From: Thermocaproicibacter sp041859875
GTDB lineage: Bacteria; Bacillota; Clostridia; Oscillospirales; Acutalibacteraceae
Reading direction: 5' to 3'
Length of the DNA stretch: 64,000 nt
NCBI GenBank assembly: GCA_041859875.1
Contig: JBFLFY010000005.1
Coordinates: 1-64,000, forward strand
Shown one piece after another: positions 24,706 through 33,376 of this stretch. A program made the translations under genes and the position numbers. The notes under the pieces are model-generated. The model was not told the DNA's origin. It searched no databases and was given only the letters and a program-made list of their open reading frames with translations. Each line of letters opens with the position of its first letter. Position 1 is the stretch's first letter.

Positions 24706-27272
24706 GCTTTAGCCTCATACCATGTGCGTCCCACTTTGGCATCCACCGTGAGCGGAACCGCGAGGGAAACGGCGTTCTGCATTTCTTCTGTCAGCAGGGC
24801 GGCCGCCTTCTCGGCTTCTTCGGCGGGGGACTCCACAATCAGCTCGTCGTGTACCTGCAGAATCAGGCGGGACTTCATCTTTTCTTCCGCAAGGCGGTTT
24901 TCCACGCGCACCATGGCAATTTTGATAATATCCGCCGCGGCGCCCTGGATAGGCATATTGCGCGCAACGCGTTCCCCAAAGGCACGCAGGTTGTGGTTGG
25001 AGCTTACAAGTTCCGGCAGGTAGCGCCTGCGGCCAAACATGGTTTCAGCGTAGCCTTTTTCTTTTGCCTCATCAACAACGCGCTTCATGTATTCGTCGAC
25101 GCCGGAAAAATGGGCGAGGTAGTCGGCAATGTACTGCTTTGCCTCTGCTACGGAAACCTTAATTTTCTGTGACAGCGAAAAGGCGCCGATTCCATATACA
25201 ATCCCGAAATTGACGGCCTTTGCACGGCTGCGCATGATGGGTGTGACCATCTGCTCCGGCAGATGGAACACCTGCGCGGCGGTGCGGCGGTGAATGTCGT
25301 CGTTGCCGCGGAAAGCCTGTATCATGTTTTTGTCGTTCGCCACGTGCGCGAGGACGCGCAGCTCAATCTGGGAATAATCGGCGTCTACCAGCACCCAGCC
25401 GGGGCGGGCAACAAAGAAACGGCGCATTTCGCGGCCAAGATCCGTCCGAACGGGGATGTTCTGCAGGTTTGGCTCGGTGGAACTGATGCGCCCTGTGCGC
25501 GTTTCTGTCTGGTTGAAACTTGAGTGAATCCGTCCGTCGGGTGCGACGACTTTCAGCAGCCCGTCGCAGTAGGTGGATTTCAGCTTTGCCAGTGTGCGGT
25601 AAGAAAGGACAAGCTCAACGGCGGGGCTTTCGTAGCGCAGTTTTTCCAGTACGGCGGCGCTGGTGGACCAGCCGCTTTTCGTTTTCTTGCCGTGCGGCAG
25701 GCCGAGCTTTTCAAAGAAGGCTTCCCCCAGCTGCTTTGGGGAATTGATATTGAACTCGTACCCAACGGCGTCGTAGATTTGCTTCTGCATTTCTCCGATT
25801 TTTTCATCCAGTGCCTTGCCGAACGACCCGATGCCATCCGCGTCTACGGCGAAGCCGACGTTTTCCATACGCGCCAGCACCCGCGCAAGCGGCAGCTCAA
25901 TTTTGCCCAGCAGGTCGGTTTGGCCGTTTTCGGCAATTTTCCGCTCCAGCGCGTCGGTCAGGGCGGGCATTATGGCGGCGGGCTTTGCTTCATCCGGAAT
26001 ACCATCCGGAACAGGGACGCCGTATTCCTGCGCAAGGCGCAGAGGCTCATAGCCGGAAGCCGAAGGGTTCAGCAGGTACCCTGCCAGCATTGTGTCGAAC
26101 ACCGGGCCGGCAAGGGTTTCGCTTTTTTGGTCAAGCGCCGCGTACAGCGGTTTCATATTGTGTGTGCTTTTGCGGATGGTTTCGTCTGCAAACATTTCGT
26201 GAATCGTTTCGGCACTTTTCACCGGGTATACCGTTCCACCTGTGCTGACCAGCAGGGACGCGATGGCACCATCCTGGTACTCCACGGTAAAATCCGCGCG
26301 GCCGGAAGCTTTCAGCTTTTTCAGCAGCGCCGTTTCGTCGGTATTTTCTGCAAGCTGTGCGCCGGAAGCCTGCGCAGCGTCTGGCTCCGGCGTTTCCGCG
26401 GGTACGTTCAGCCCGAGCTTTTCAATCAGCTTGAAAAATTCCAGCTTTGCCATCAGCCGTGCGGCGCCTGCCGCGTCGCGGTTCTGCGGAAGATAGTTCT
26501 GCAGGTTTGTGTCAATCGGCGCGTCGGTGCAGATTGTACCGAGTCTGTGGCTCAGGTAAGCGCTTTCTTTTCCTTCCGCCAGCTTTTTGCGCATGGTGTC
26601 GCGGATTTCCAGCGAATCAAGATGCTCGTAAATATAATCAATGCTGTGGTAAGCCTGAATCAGCTGCCCCGCGCCTTTTGGCCCGATGCCCGCAACGCCG
26701 GGGATGCAGTCGGAGGAGTCGCCCTGAATGGCTTTGATTTCAATCATTTCTTTTGGGGTGACGCCGTAGTCTTCCTTAATTTTGGCCTCATCGTAAACCG
26801 TTACCTGCGGCTGTCCCATTTTGGTAGAAGCAAGGCGCACGGTAACGTACGGGCCCACAAGCTGCAGGCTGTCGCGGTCGCCGGTTGCAAGGACGCATTC
26901 ACAGGCCTCTTTTTCGCACGTTTTTGCCAGCGTGCCGAGGATGTCGTCGGCCTCAAACCCCTCGCATTCCACCAGGCGGTAGCCGAGCAGTTTCAGCAGT
27001 TCTTTCAGTGTTGGCATCTGCTGGGCAAGTTCCGGCGGCATTCCCTTGCGGTTAGCTTTGTAGCCCGCATATTCTTTGTGCCGGAAAGTCGGGGCGCGCA
27101 GATCGAAAGCAACGGCTACGGCTTCCGGCTGCGTTTCCGTCAGAAGACGGTGGAAAATCGTCAAAAAGCCGTAAATGCCGTTTGTAAAAAGGCCGTCTTT
27201 CGTTGAAAGCAGCCGTATGCCGTAAAAAGCGCGGTTCAGTATGCTGTTGCCGTCCAGTACCAGTAATTTCAT
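24702..27272 (-). CDS. polA: DNA polymerase I
   Basis: Removes RNA primers and fills gaps in replication and repair. An 856-residue protein: N-terminal 5' nuclease (about 1-290, with FDLRAPTFRHKEYAGYKANRKG and the helix-hairpin-helix GIGPKGAGQLI), a middle 3'-5' exonuclease fold, and the polymerase domain with motif A DYSQIELRVLAH, motif B RSRAKAVNFGIVYG and motif C QVHDELIVESP. The middle domain lacks the DxE metal residues (FTVEYQDG instead), so proofreading should be absent, as in Bacillus. The start at 27272 follows GGAGG; an upstream in-frame extension has no site. First gene of the leftward operon. Confidence 0.97.
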   Translation of the reverse strand: MKLLVLDGNSILNRAFYGIRLLSTKDGLFTNGIYGFLTIFHRLLTETQPEAVAVAFDLRAPTFRHKEYAGYKANRKGMPPELAQQMPTLKELLKLLGYRLVECEGFEADDILGTLAKTCEKEACECVLATGDRDSLQLVGPYVTVRLASTKMGQPQVTVYDEAKIKEDYGVTPKEMIEIKAIQGDSSDCIPGVAGIGPKGAGQLIQAYHSIDYIYEHLDSLEIRDTMRKKLAEGKESAYLSHRLGTICTDAPIDTNLQNYLPQNRDAAGAARLMAKLEFFKLIEKLGLNVPAETPEPDAAQASGAQLAENTDETALLKKLKASGRADFTVEYQDGAIASLLVSTGGTVYPVKSAETIHEMFADETIRKSTHNMKPLYAALDQKSETLAGPVFDTMLAGYLLNPSASGYEPLRLAQEYGVPVPDGIPDEAKPAAIMPALTDALERKIAENGQTDLLGKIELPLARVLARMENVGFAVDADGIGSFGKALDEKIGEMQKQIYDAVGYEFNINSPKQLGEAFFEKLGLPHGKKTKSGWSTSAAVLEKLRYESPAVELVLSYRTLAKLKSTYCDGLLKVVAPDGRIHSSFNQTETRTGRISSTEPNLQNIPVRTDLGREMRRFFVARPGWVLVDADYSQIELRVLAHVANDKNMIQAFRGNDDIHRRTAAQVFHLPEQMVTPIMRSRAKAVNFGIVYGIGAFSLSQKIKVSVAEAKQYIADYLAHFSGVDEYMKRVVDEAKEKGYAETMFGRRRYLPELVSSNHNLRAFGERVARNMPIQGAAADIIKIAMVRVENRLAEEKMKSRLILQVHDELIVESPAEEAEKAAALLTEEMQNAVSLAVPLTVDAKVGRTWYEAKA

Positions 27273-27305
27273 TGAGTTCCTCCGCTTACATATCAGTATG
27301 GAAGT

Positions 27306-27314
27306 ATTATAGCA
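27306..27314 (-). promoter_or_regulatory. Extended -10 promoter of polA operon
   Basis: Leftward TGCTATAAT (27314-27306), an extended -10 with poor -35, about 35 bases upstream of the polA start. Confidence 0.5.
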
Positions 27315-27335
27315 CTTTCCCCGTAAAAAAATAAG

Positions 27336-27344
27336 TGGTATACT
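27336..27344 (+). promoter_or_regulatory. Extended -10 promoter toward dusB
   Basis: TGGTATACT, an extended -10 facing right, divergent from the polA promoter. The leader to dusB would be about 135 bases; no riboswitch recognised in it. Confidence 0.45.
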
Positions 27345-27485
27345 AAACGCAGCCAATACGAAAATGCGGGCTGCCACAGGGCTTTCCCGCTTCATTTCTA
27401 CTTTATATTCACAGAGGCATGAAATTGAATTTGAACTCAGCCTTCAAACGCAAAATCAAAATTAAGATAGAGGATTTAACAAAAC

Positions 27486-28481
27486 ATGGGTTTTAAAATA
27501 GGAAATTTGGAACTGAACGGCAAAGCAGTGCTGGCGCCAATGGCGGGTGCGGGCGACCGGGCGTTCCGCGAAATCTGCGCGCGTTTCGGCGCAGCTTACA
27601 CCGTAAGCGAAATGGTCAGTTCCAAAGCATTGGAATTTAACGACAAAAAGACCCGCGAGCTGATGGAACTTGGCACCGAGGCACGCCCGGCTGCAATTCA
27701 GATTTTCGGTTCCGAACCGGCCGTTATGGCGGAAGCGGCAACAAAGGCAATGGCCTTTGAACCGGATTTAATCGACATCAACATGGGATGCCCCGCGCCG
27801 AAAATCACAGGCCCCGGCGGGGGAAGTGCGCTGATGAAAAATCCACAGCTCTGTGGAGAAATCACAGCTGCCGTAGCCGCTGCTGTGCCCGTGCCGGTCA
27901 CGGTGAAAATGCGCGCGGGGTGGGATGAAAATTCCGTGAATGCGCCCGAAGTAGCAAAAATCTGCGAACAGGCTGGTGCTGCCGCCGTAGCGGTACATGC
28001 CAGAACCCGCTCGCAGATGTATAATCCGCAAGCCGACTGGAATATCATTAAAAGGGTGAAACAAAGTGTAGAAATCCCCGTCATTGGCAACGGCGATGTG
28101 ACGGGCGCACAATCCGCCGCACTGATGCTGGAGCAGACGAACTGCGATGCCGTGATGGTTGGGCGTGCCGCCCTCGGCAATCCGTGGATTTTCCGCCAGA
28201 TAGACGATTACCTTACGGAATCGTGCCGTATTGAATTTCCACCCGAAATCTGTGAGCGGATGCTTGTAATGATGCAGCATGTGGAGCTGATGTGCCGCTA
28301 CAAGGGGGAAGCCCGCGCCATGCGTGAAGCACGCAAGCATGTTGCCTGGTATTTAAAGGGACTGCGCGGTGCGGCAGAGTTTCGGCGGCGAGCAGGGCTT
28401 TTAGAAACCCGCGCTCAGTTGAAAGAACTTGTGCAGGATGTTATTGCGGCACAGCGGGAAGGCGAAGAACCTCAGCTGTGA
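27486..28481 (+). CDS. dusB: tRNA-dihydrouridine synthase B family
   Basis: FMN enzyme reducing uridine to dihydrouridine in tRNA D-loops. A 331-residue protein with the early barrel motif VLAPMAGAGDRAFR, catalytic cysteine in INMGCPAPKI (about 100), the KMRAGWDE and HARTRSQMY segments, GNGDV and the FMN-phosphate GRAALGNPW. A C-terminal helical RNA-binding part follows. Its last ten bases overlap the end of the convergent GNAT gene. Confidence 0.93.
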   Translation: MGFKIGNLELNGKAVLAPMAGAGDRAFREICARFGAAYTVSEMVSSKALEFNDKKTRELMELGTEARPAAIQIFGSEPAVMAEAATKAMAFEPDLIDINMGCPAPKITGPGGGSALMKNPQLCGEITAAVAAAVPVPVTVKMRAGWDENSVNAPEVAKICEQAGAAAVAVHARTRSQMYNPQADWNIIKRVKQSVEIPVIGNGDVTGAQSAALMLEQTNCDAVMVGRAALGNPWIFRQIDDYLTESCRIEFPPEICERMLVMMQHVELMCRYKGEARAMREARKHVAWYLKGLRGAAEFRRRAGLLETRAQLKELVQDVIAAQREGEEPQL

Positions 28482-29014
28482 GAGAAGTAATCTTCTTTTG
28501 TCATGATGTAGCAAAGCTCATCGAGCTTTTCCCCATTATAGTTGGTGCAGGAGCCCTTCAGCGTTTTCTCGTACCGAAAACCGCACTTTTCTATGACGCG
28601 CTTGGAACGCTGATTAAAAGGAAAATGCGCTACGGAAAAATAGTCGAGCTTCATGGTTCCAAAAACATATTGAATAGCGCCGCGTACGGCTTCCGGCATC
28701 AGGCCGCGTCCCCAGTAATCGTGTGAGAGAACATAGCCCAGTTCGCGGCCTTTGCCCAGGCTTTCATTGTGGGTACGGTCAGTTTCCAGGCCGAGCGAGC
28801 CGATGGCTTTGCCATTTTCTTTTAAAACCACAGCAAATTCCCGGTCACTTTTCACAAAGTCCGCAAGGATTATTTTGCTTTCTTCTATACTTTCGTGTGG
28901 CTTCCAGCCTGCATTCGGGCCGACTTCCGGATTTTTGCAGTATTCGTAAAAATCGTCCAGGTCACTTTCCTGCCAGGGCCGCAGCAGCAACCGCTCTGTT
29001 TCAAAAGTTTGCAT
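28472..29014 (-). CDS. RimJ/RimL-type GNAT acetyltransferase
   Basis: A 180-residue GNAT with the RimJ/L signature order: TERLLLRPWQESDLDDFYEY, GSLGLETDR, ELGYVLSHDYWGRGLMPEAV (acetyl-CoA loop) and NQRSKRVIEKCGFRYE. Members acetylate protein N-termini, amino acids or antibiotics; the substrate here is unknown. The ATG at 29014 has AAGGGG about 10 bases upstream; a longer in-frame upstream stretch is rejected. Convergent with dusB. Confidence 0.85.
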   Translation of the reverse strand: MQTFETERLLLRPWQESDLDDFYEYCKNPEVGPNAGWKPHESIEESKIILADFVKSDREFAVVLKENGKAIGSLGLETDRTHNESLGKGRELGYVLSHDYWGRGLMPEAVRGAIQYVFGTMKLDYFSVAHFPFNQRSKRVIEKCGFRYEKTLKGSCTNYNGEKLDELCYIMTKEDYFSHS

Positions 29015-29140
29015 GGTATTGTTCCCCTTTCCTTTTTCCTGGTATTTCCTGAGTATAGCACGCGGCTGGCGCGGTGTAAACAGAGCCTTTATGCAGCAGC
29101 ATAAAAGCAGCATAAAATTTCATTTTTCGACAGAATCGTG

Positions 29141-29170
29141 TTGTATTATGCCCGAATATTATGGTATGAT
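29141..29170 (+). promoter_or_regulatory. Candidate promoter of the InlB-repeat protein gene
   Basis: TTGTAT (29141-29146), an 18-base spacer, TATGAT (29165-29170). Confidence 0.5.
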
Positions 29171-29227
29171 AATTAGGTATTCTGTTCGAAATTCGATTAT
29201 TACTATGATATGTGAGGAATTACATAG

Positions 29228-30346
29228 ATGAATCATAAAGCCAGAAAAATTATAGCCGCACTTGCGGCGGTGGTCATCAGTATTTCAGCCTTTACGCTTT
29301 CGGCTTTTGGGGAGGAAGCTACGCAGAAACCGCCAGCAGGTGGTTCATCTTCCAGCTCTAGTTCTAGTTCTAGTTCAGCTACCACAACCACGACAACCGC
29401 AGGCAAGGTAGGGCGTGAATCAAACAGCGGTACTATCACCGTCGTCTTTAACTTGGATGGCGGCTACGGTGTGTCTTCAAGCAAAAGCGTTGATAACGGA
29501 TCAACAGTCGGTGAGTTTATCCATCCGCAGAAAAAAGGCTATGTTTTTAATGGGTGGATGATAAACGGAACGGAAGTTTCTAACTCGATGCCGCTTTACA
29601 GCGATACGACCTTAACAGCCGAGTGGGTCAAGGCGGCGGATGCTTCCTCCACGGGGAAAAGTTCAGAAACCGTCAGCACGAATCAGAAGGCAGTAGAGCA
29701 GGCGGCCCGCGACGCGCAGGATGCCGGGAGCGACCCGGGAACGCTTTCTTCGGAAGACTGGGGCGCGCTGCTAAATTCCTCCAACCCCGATTCCAGTGAG
29801 GCTTCAGAGGTTTCTTCGGCAGTTTCTTCCCAGGCCCCGCAGGCGGGCGGCACTTCAACACTTTTCATTGTGGGTATTGTGCTGGCTGTGCTTGGCCTTA
29901 TTGGCATCGGTATTTTTATTTACCTGCAGTTTATCCATAAGCCGGGCGGGCCAAATAGGCCAAATGGAACCGGCGGCACAGGGGATGACGACACAACCGT
30001 CTTTACCAATGTGAATTCTTACAGCGACGGCAGGCCTCATACGGCGGATACCGATGAGCTGCATAAAGCGCAGGCGGGACAGTTGGACGAAGAGGATCCG
30101 GTGGATGAAAAAACACAGGTAGTTCAGCTTCCGGATTCTCCAGCTCCGGATCCTGAAGACCAGACACAAGTGGTTCAGCTTCCGGATTCCACAGCTCCGG
30201 CTCCGGAGGCTCAGCCGCAGCCGCCTAAACAAGAGCCGAAACATCAGGCTCCGCGCCACCTGGCAAAGGCGCAGGCAAAACCAGTGCAGTCCGAAAACAG
30301 TGATTTCGACTGGGAACAGTTTTTTAACGAAGAAGATAAAAAATAA
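29228..30346 (+). CDS. Membrane-anchored InlB B-repeat protein
   Basis: A 372-residue surface-type protein. Signal peptide (1-28), a Ser run of ten then a Thr run (about 40-57), one InlB B-repeat/Flg_new domain (VVFNLDGGYG...GYVFNGWMINGTE...LTAEWV, about 71-135), a Ser/Ala-rich stalk, one transmembrane helix (about 213-235), and a 135-residue acidic, Pro-rich cytoplasmic tail. The tail holds two copies of TQVVQLPDS about 18 residues apart. Anchoring is by the membrane helix, not sortase. Function unknown; B-repeats are common in Firmicutes surface proteins. Confidence 0.8.
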   Translation: MNHKARKIIAALAAVVISISAFTLSAFGEEATQKPPAGGSSSSSSSSSSSATTTTTTAGKVGRESNSGTITVVFNLDGGYGVSSSKSVDNGSTVGEFIHPQKKGYVFNGWMINGTEVSNSMPLYSDTTLTAEWVKAADASSTGKSSETVSTNQKAVEQAARDAQDAGSDPGTLSSEDWGALLNSSNPDSSEASEVSSAVSSQAPQAGGTSTLFIVGIVLAVLGLIGIGIFIYLQFIHKPGGPNRPNGTGGTGDDDTTVFTNVNSYSDGRPHTADTDELHKAQAGQLDEEDPVDEKTQVVQLPDSPAPDPEDQTQVVQLPDSTAPAPEAQPQPPKQEPKHQAPRHLAKAQAKPVQSENSDFDWEQFFNEEDKK

Positions 30347-30351
30347 GAAAA

Positions 30352-30382
30352 GCGGCCGAAACGGTTCTTCCGTTTCGGCCGC
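30352..30382 (+). terminator. Terminator after the InlB-repeat gene
   Basis: A perfect 13-bp stem (GCGGCCGAAACGG and its complement) with a 5-base loop; the T run is short and four bases removed. Confidence 0.65.
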
Positions 30383-30421
30383 AACGTTTTCCGGTAAGGA
30401 AATCCGTTCAAACTCTGCAGG

Positions 30422-30688
30422 CTATTTTGGTGTGTCGCCCTGCTCACCATAAAGGTTAAACCGGAAAAGTTTGGACTCATCTTCCTGGTTCTCGCAGATA
30501 ATAGAAGCGGAGGCAATCTTGCCGCCTTCAATCAGCTTTGTCAGGCCAACAAGCTGGCACAGCTTGCTCTTTAAGTTCAGTTTATCCCCTTCATCCGTTA
30601 CAAGGAAAATTCTTCCTTTGCACTCATCAAGGACTTTCAAAAATGCCGGTACATCAACATCATGCAGCGCAACTGGAGTTGTTGCCAT
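30422..30688 (-). CDS. Conserved-looking 88-residue hypothetical protein
   Basis: A small soluble protein of 88 residues with mixed alpha/beta pattern (FLKVLDECKGRIFLVTDEGDKLNLKS, then IASASIICENQEDESKLFRFNLYGE). A strong AAGGAGGGG lies before the ATG. I do not recognise a named family. It is monocistronic between a terminator and its own extended -10 promoter, suggesting independent regulation. No cysteine motif, signal or membrane segment. Confidence 0.65.
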   Translation of the reverse strand: MATTPVALHDVDVPAFLKVLDECKGRIFLVTDEGDKLNLKSKLCQLVGLTKLIEGGKIASASIICENQEDESKLFRFNLYGEQGDTPK

Positions 30689-30750
30689 TTTGACCCCTCC
30701 TTGAAAAAAACTTTATAAATTCTCTGCAGGCGGAAAATTCCACCAATTTC

Positions 30751-30759
30751 ATTATAGCA
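30751..30759 (-). promoter_or_regulatory. Extended -10 promoter of the 88-residue protein gene
   Basis: Leftward TGCTATAAT (30759-30751), 63 bases before the start. Confidence 0.5.
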
Positions 30760-30872
30760 TACCGCCGTGCATTATCTATTGGGAGAATCTACAAACTTTT
30801 CGATTTTTTTTCGGGCGTTCTTTGCAGTCCGCAAGCGAAAACCGGCACTTTCGCCCGCAGGTTGGGGAAAAA

Positions 30873-31562
30873 TCAGCCGCAGGCGGAAGAGTCACTCTCC
30901 AAATGCCCGTCGCACATCCTTACTACGCGGGCGGCACCTTGGGCAATGCGCTCATCATGAGTAATCAGCACAACCGTTCTTCCGGTTTTGCCCAAGTCGC
31001 ACAGAATCTGCATGATTTCCCCGCCCGATTTTGAGTCAAGGTTTCCGGTAGGCTCGTCCGCCAGCAGAATTGGCGGACCTGCGGCAATGGCGCGCGCAAT
31101 GGCAACGCGCTGCTGCTGCCCGCCGCTCATCTGGGAAGGCCGGTGGTCCATGCGGCTGCCAAGGCCTACTTCCTGCAGTGCGTTTTCGGCAAGGCGGCGG
31201 CGTTCCGCATGCTCCATGCCACGGTAAAGCAGGGGAAGCTCCACATTTTCAAGGGCGTTTAAGCTGCCAATCAGGTTGAAGCCCTGAAAAATGAAACCAA
31301 TTTCGCGGTTGCGGATGTGTGCAAGCCGCTTTTCGCCAAGACGTGAAATATCTTCGCCTGCTAACCGGTAGCAGCCGCTGGTAGGAGTGTCAAGGCATCC
31401 CATAATGTTCATCAGCGTGGATTTCCCGGAGCCGGAGCGGCCGACAATGGCAAGAAATTCGCCTTTCTTTACATCAAGCGAAACGCCGTCAAGGGCGCGT
31501 ACTTCGCTGTGACCCATACTATAAATTTTTGTGAGCCCGCGCAGCTCAATCAAATGATTCAT
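30873..31562 (-). CDS. MacB/LolD-type ABC transporter ATPase without a permease
   Basis: A complete 229-residue ATPase: Walker A GRSGSGKST (about 42-50), Q-loop FQGFNLIG, signature MSGGQQQRVAIARA, Walker B ILLADEPTGNLDSKSG and switch LITHDE. This subclass normally pairs with a MacB/FtsX-type permease that works by mechanotransmission in antibiotic resistance, lipoprotein release or peptide stress response. No permease gene lies on either side. A weak AGGGAA precedes the ATG. The partner must be elsewhere or lost. Confidence 0.92.
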   Translation of the reverse strand: MNHLIELRGLTKIYSMGHSEVRALDGVSLDVKKGEFLAIVGRSGSGKSTLMNIMGCLDTPTSGCYRLAGEDISRLGEKRLAHIRNREIGFIFQGFNLIGSLNALENVELPLLYRGMEHAERRRLAENALQEVGLGSRMDHRPSQMSGGQQQRVAIARAIAAGPPILLADEPTGNLDSKSGGEIMQILCDLGKTGRTVVLITHDERIAQGAARVVRMCDGHLESDSSACG

Positions 31563-31650
31563 TTATTTTTCCCTCACTGAATCAAGGCAAAATTATGCGG
31601 AATATCCGAAAAGCAGGTTTTATTCCTGCCGGTTTTCCGCTATACTATAA

Positions 31651-31677
31651 TTGATTTGTTGATTTATTGATTTGTTG
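31651..31677 (+). repeat. 8-bp tandem repeat in the phosphohexomutase leader
   Basis: TTGATTTG-TTGATTTA-TTGATTTG followed by a partial TTGA, just after a possible -10 (TATACT/TATAAT at about 31640-31650). Repeat-number change could alter promoter-to-start distance. Confidence 0.55.
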
Positions 31678-31734
31678 AAAAAGGCTGAATGCCGGGCAGC
31701 CGAAAAGCGCCCGGAAATGGAAGGAGTAACTGCA

Positions 31735-33258
31735 TTGCTTACAAAATATTGGCAGCAATTTAAAAGTGGTACAGATATACGCGGGTGTGCAAGTGAAGGT
31801 GTGCCCGGCGAAGAGGTCAACCTTACAGATGAAGCTGTAAGGAAGATGACAAAAGGCTTCGCCCTTTGGCTTGCAGACCATGAAAGAAAACAAGTTTCGG
31901 AACTGACGGTCGCGGTTGGGCATGACCCGCGTATCTCGGCTGAACGCCTGCGCGCGGATGTTGTGGATGCCCTGCTGAAAAGCGGTGTCCATGTGCTGGA
32001 CTGCGGGCTTTCCTCCACGCCAGCCATGTTTATGGTGACCCAGGACCTTGCTTGCTGCGGCTCTGTTCAGTTGACGGCGAGCCATCATCCCTTTAACCGC
32101 AACGGCCTGAAATTTTTTACCCGTTCCGGTGGCCTTGACGGGCCGGATATAGAGGCAATCCTTCAGCATGCGCAGGATGGGGACGAGCCTGCTCCGGCGG
32201 AAGGCAAAGCAGAGACTGTCAACTACATGAAGCAGTACTGCGAGCGCCTGCGCAGCACAATCTGCAAAGGTGTCAATGCAAAGGATTATGACCATCCGCT
32301 TTCCGGCTTCCATATTGTAGTGGACGCGGGTAACGGCGCGGGCGGCTTCTATGCTACGGATGTTCTGGCACCGCTTGGCGCGGATATTTCCGGCAGCCAG
32401 TTTCTGGAGCCGGATGGCCGCTTCCCGAACCATATCCCGAACCCGGAAAATGAAACGGCTATGAAGTCGGTCTGTGGGGCAGTTGTGAAGGCCAAGGCCG
32501 ACCTCGGTGTGATTTTCGACACAGACGTTGACCGCGGCGGCGCCGTGGATTCGAAGGGCGACGAAATCAACCGCAACCGCCTTGTGGCCATCGCTTCCGC
32601 CATCGCGCTGGAGAACTGCCCCGGCGGAACCGTTGTGACGGATTCTATCACTTCATCCGGCCTGAAAGAATATATAGAAAAGACACTCGGCGGAAAACAC
32701 CGCCGGTTTAAGCGCGGCTACCGCAACGTCATCAACGAAGCGCTCCGCCTGAATGCCAAAGGCGTAAACTGCCCGCTGGCGATTGAAACTTCCGGCCATG
32801 CCGCCATGAAAGAGAATTATTTTCTCGACGACGGTGCGTACCTTGTGACGAAAATCATCATCAAAACCGCGGCACTCCGCGCACAGGGCAAAACGCTGGA
32901 AGACCTGTTGGAGCCGCTGAAAGAACCGGCTGAGGCGCTGGAGCTTCGCTTCCCAATCCGCAAAGAAGATTTCCGTGCGGCCGGCAATGCAGTAATTGAC
33001 GCGCTCACAAAGTACGCAGAAACCCAGCCTGGTTGGCATACGGCGCCGGACAACTGTGAGGGAATCCGTGTTTCGCTGGACGACGACCATGGAGACGGAT
33101 GGTTCCTGCTGCGCCTGAGCGTGCATGACCCTCTGATGCCGCTGAATGTGGAAAGTGACTGTGAGGGCGGTGTGAAGACCATTCTAAGCGAGCTTGCGGT
33201 TTTTCTGAGAAAACATGAGAGTGAACTTGACCTTTCACCGCTTAACAAAGCCATTTAA
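31735..33258 (+). CDS. Phosphomannomutase/phosphoglucomutase
   Basis: Alpha-D-phosphohexomutase interconverting hexose-1- and hexose-6-phosphates. A 507-residue protein with the active-site serine loop TASHHPFNRNGLKFF (usually TASHNP; here His), metal loop DTDVDRGG and sugar-binding ETSGHAA. The TTG at 31735 is chosen because AAGGAG lies 8 bases before it; an ATG at 31717 is the alternative. It could convert the glucose-1-P released by GlgP or act with ManA toward GDP-mannose. The sequence does not settle which. Confidence 0.9.
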   Translation: MLTKYWQQFKSGTDIRGCASEGVPGEEVNLTDEAVRKMTKGFALWLADHERKQVSELTVAVGHDPRISAERLRADVVDALLKSGVHVLDCGLSSTPAMFMVTQDLACCGSVQLTASHHPFNRNGLKFFTRSGGLDGPDIEAILQHAQDGDEPAPAEGKAETVNYMKQYCERLRSTICKGVNAKDYDHPLSGFHIVVDAGNGAGGFYATDVLAPLGADISGSQFLEPDGRFPNHIPNPENETAMKSVCGAVVKAKADLGVIFDTDVDRGGAVDSKGDEINRNRLVAIASAIALENCPGGTVVTDSITSSGLKEYIEKTLGGKHRRFKRGYRNVINEALRLNAKGVNCPLAIETSGHAAMKENYFLDDGAYLVTKIIIKTAALRAQGKTLEDLLEPLKEPAEALELRFPIRKEDFRAAGNAVIDALTKYAETQPGWHTAPDNCEGIRVSLDDDHGDGWFLLRLSVHDPLMPLNVESDCEGGVKTILSELAVFLRKHESELDLSPLNKAI

Positions 33259-33283
33259 GAAGTACGGAAAGAAAAGCCAAGAG

Positions 33284-33318
33284 AAGTGCATCCCGGTCAA
33301 CCGGGATGTACTTTTTTC
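33284..33318 (+). terminator. Terminator of the phosphohexomutase gene
   Basis: AAGTGCATCCCGG pairs with CCGGGATGTACTT around TCAA, followed by a T run. Confidence 0.85.
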
Positions 33319-33344
33319 TTTCACGATAAATGCTGGTTCTTTTC

Positions 33345-33376
33345 GACAAGCCTTTTCTTCTAAGAAAAGGCTTGTC
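33345..33376 (-). terminator. 15-bp perfect hairpin overlapping the spoVAD stop codon
   Basis: GACAAGCCTTTTCTT and its exact complement with a 2-base loop. The arm begins inside the spoVAD stop codon (33377-33375). No T run follows leftward, so it may stabilise the 3' end rather than terminate by itself. Confidence 0.5.

Noticed and set aside
25524..27206. Long open frame (560 codons) opposite polA
   Set aside because: Antisense shadow; all DNA polymerase I motifs are on the other strand.
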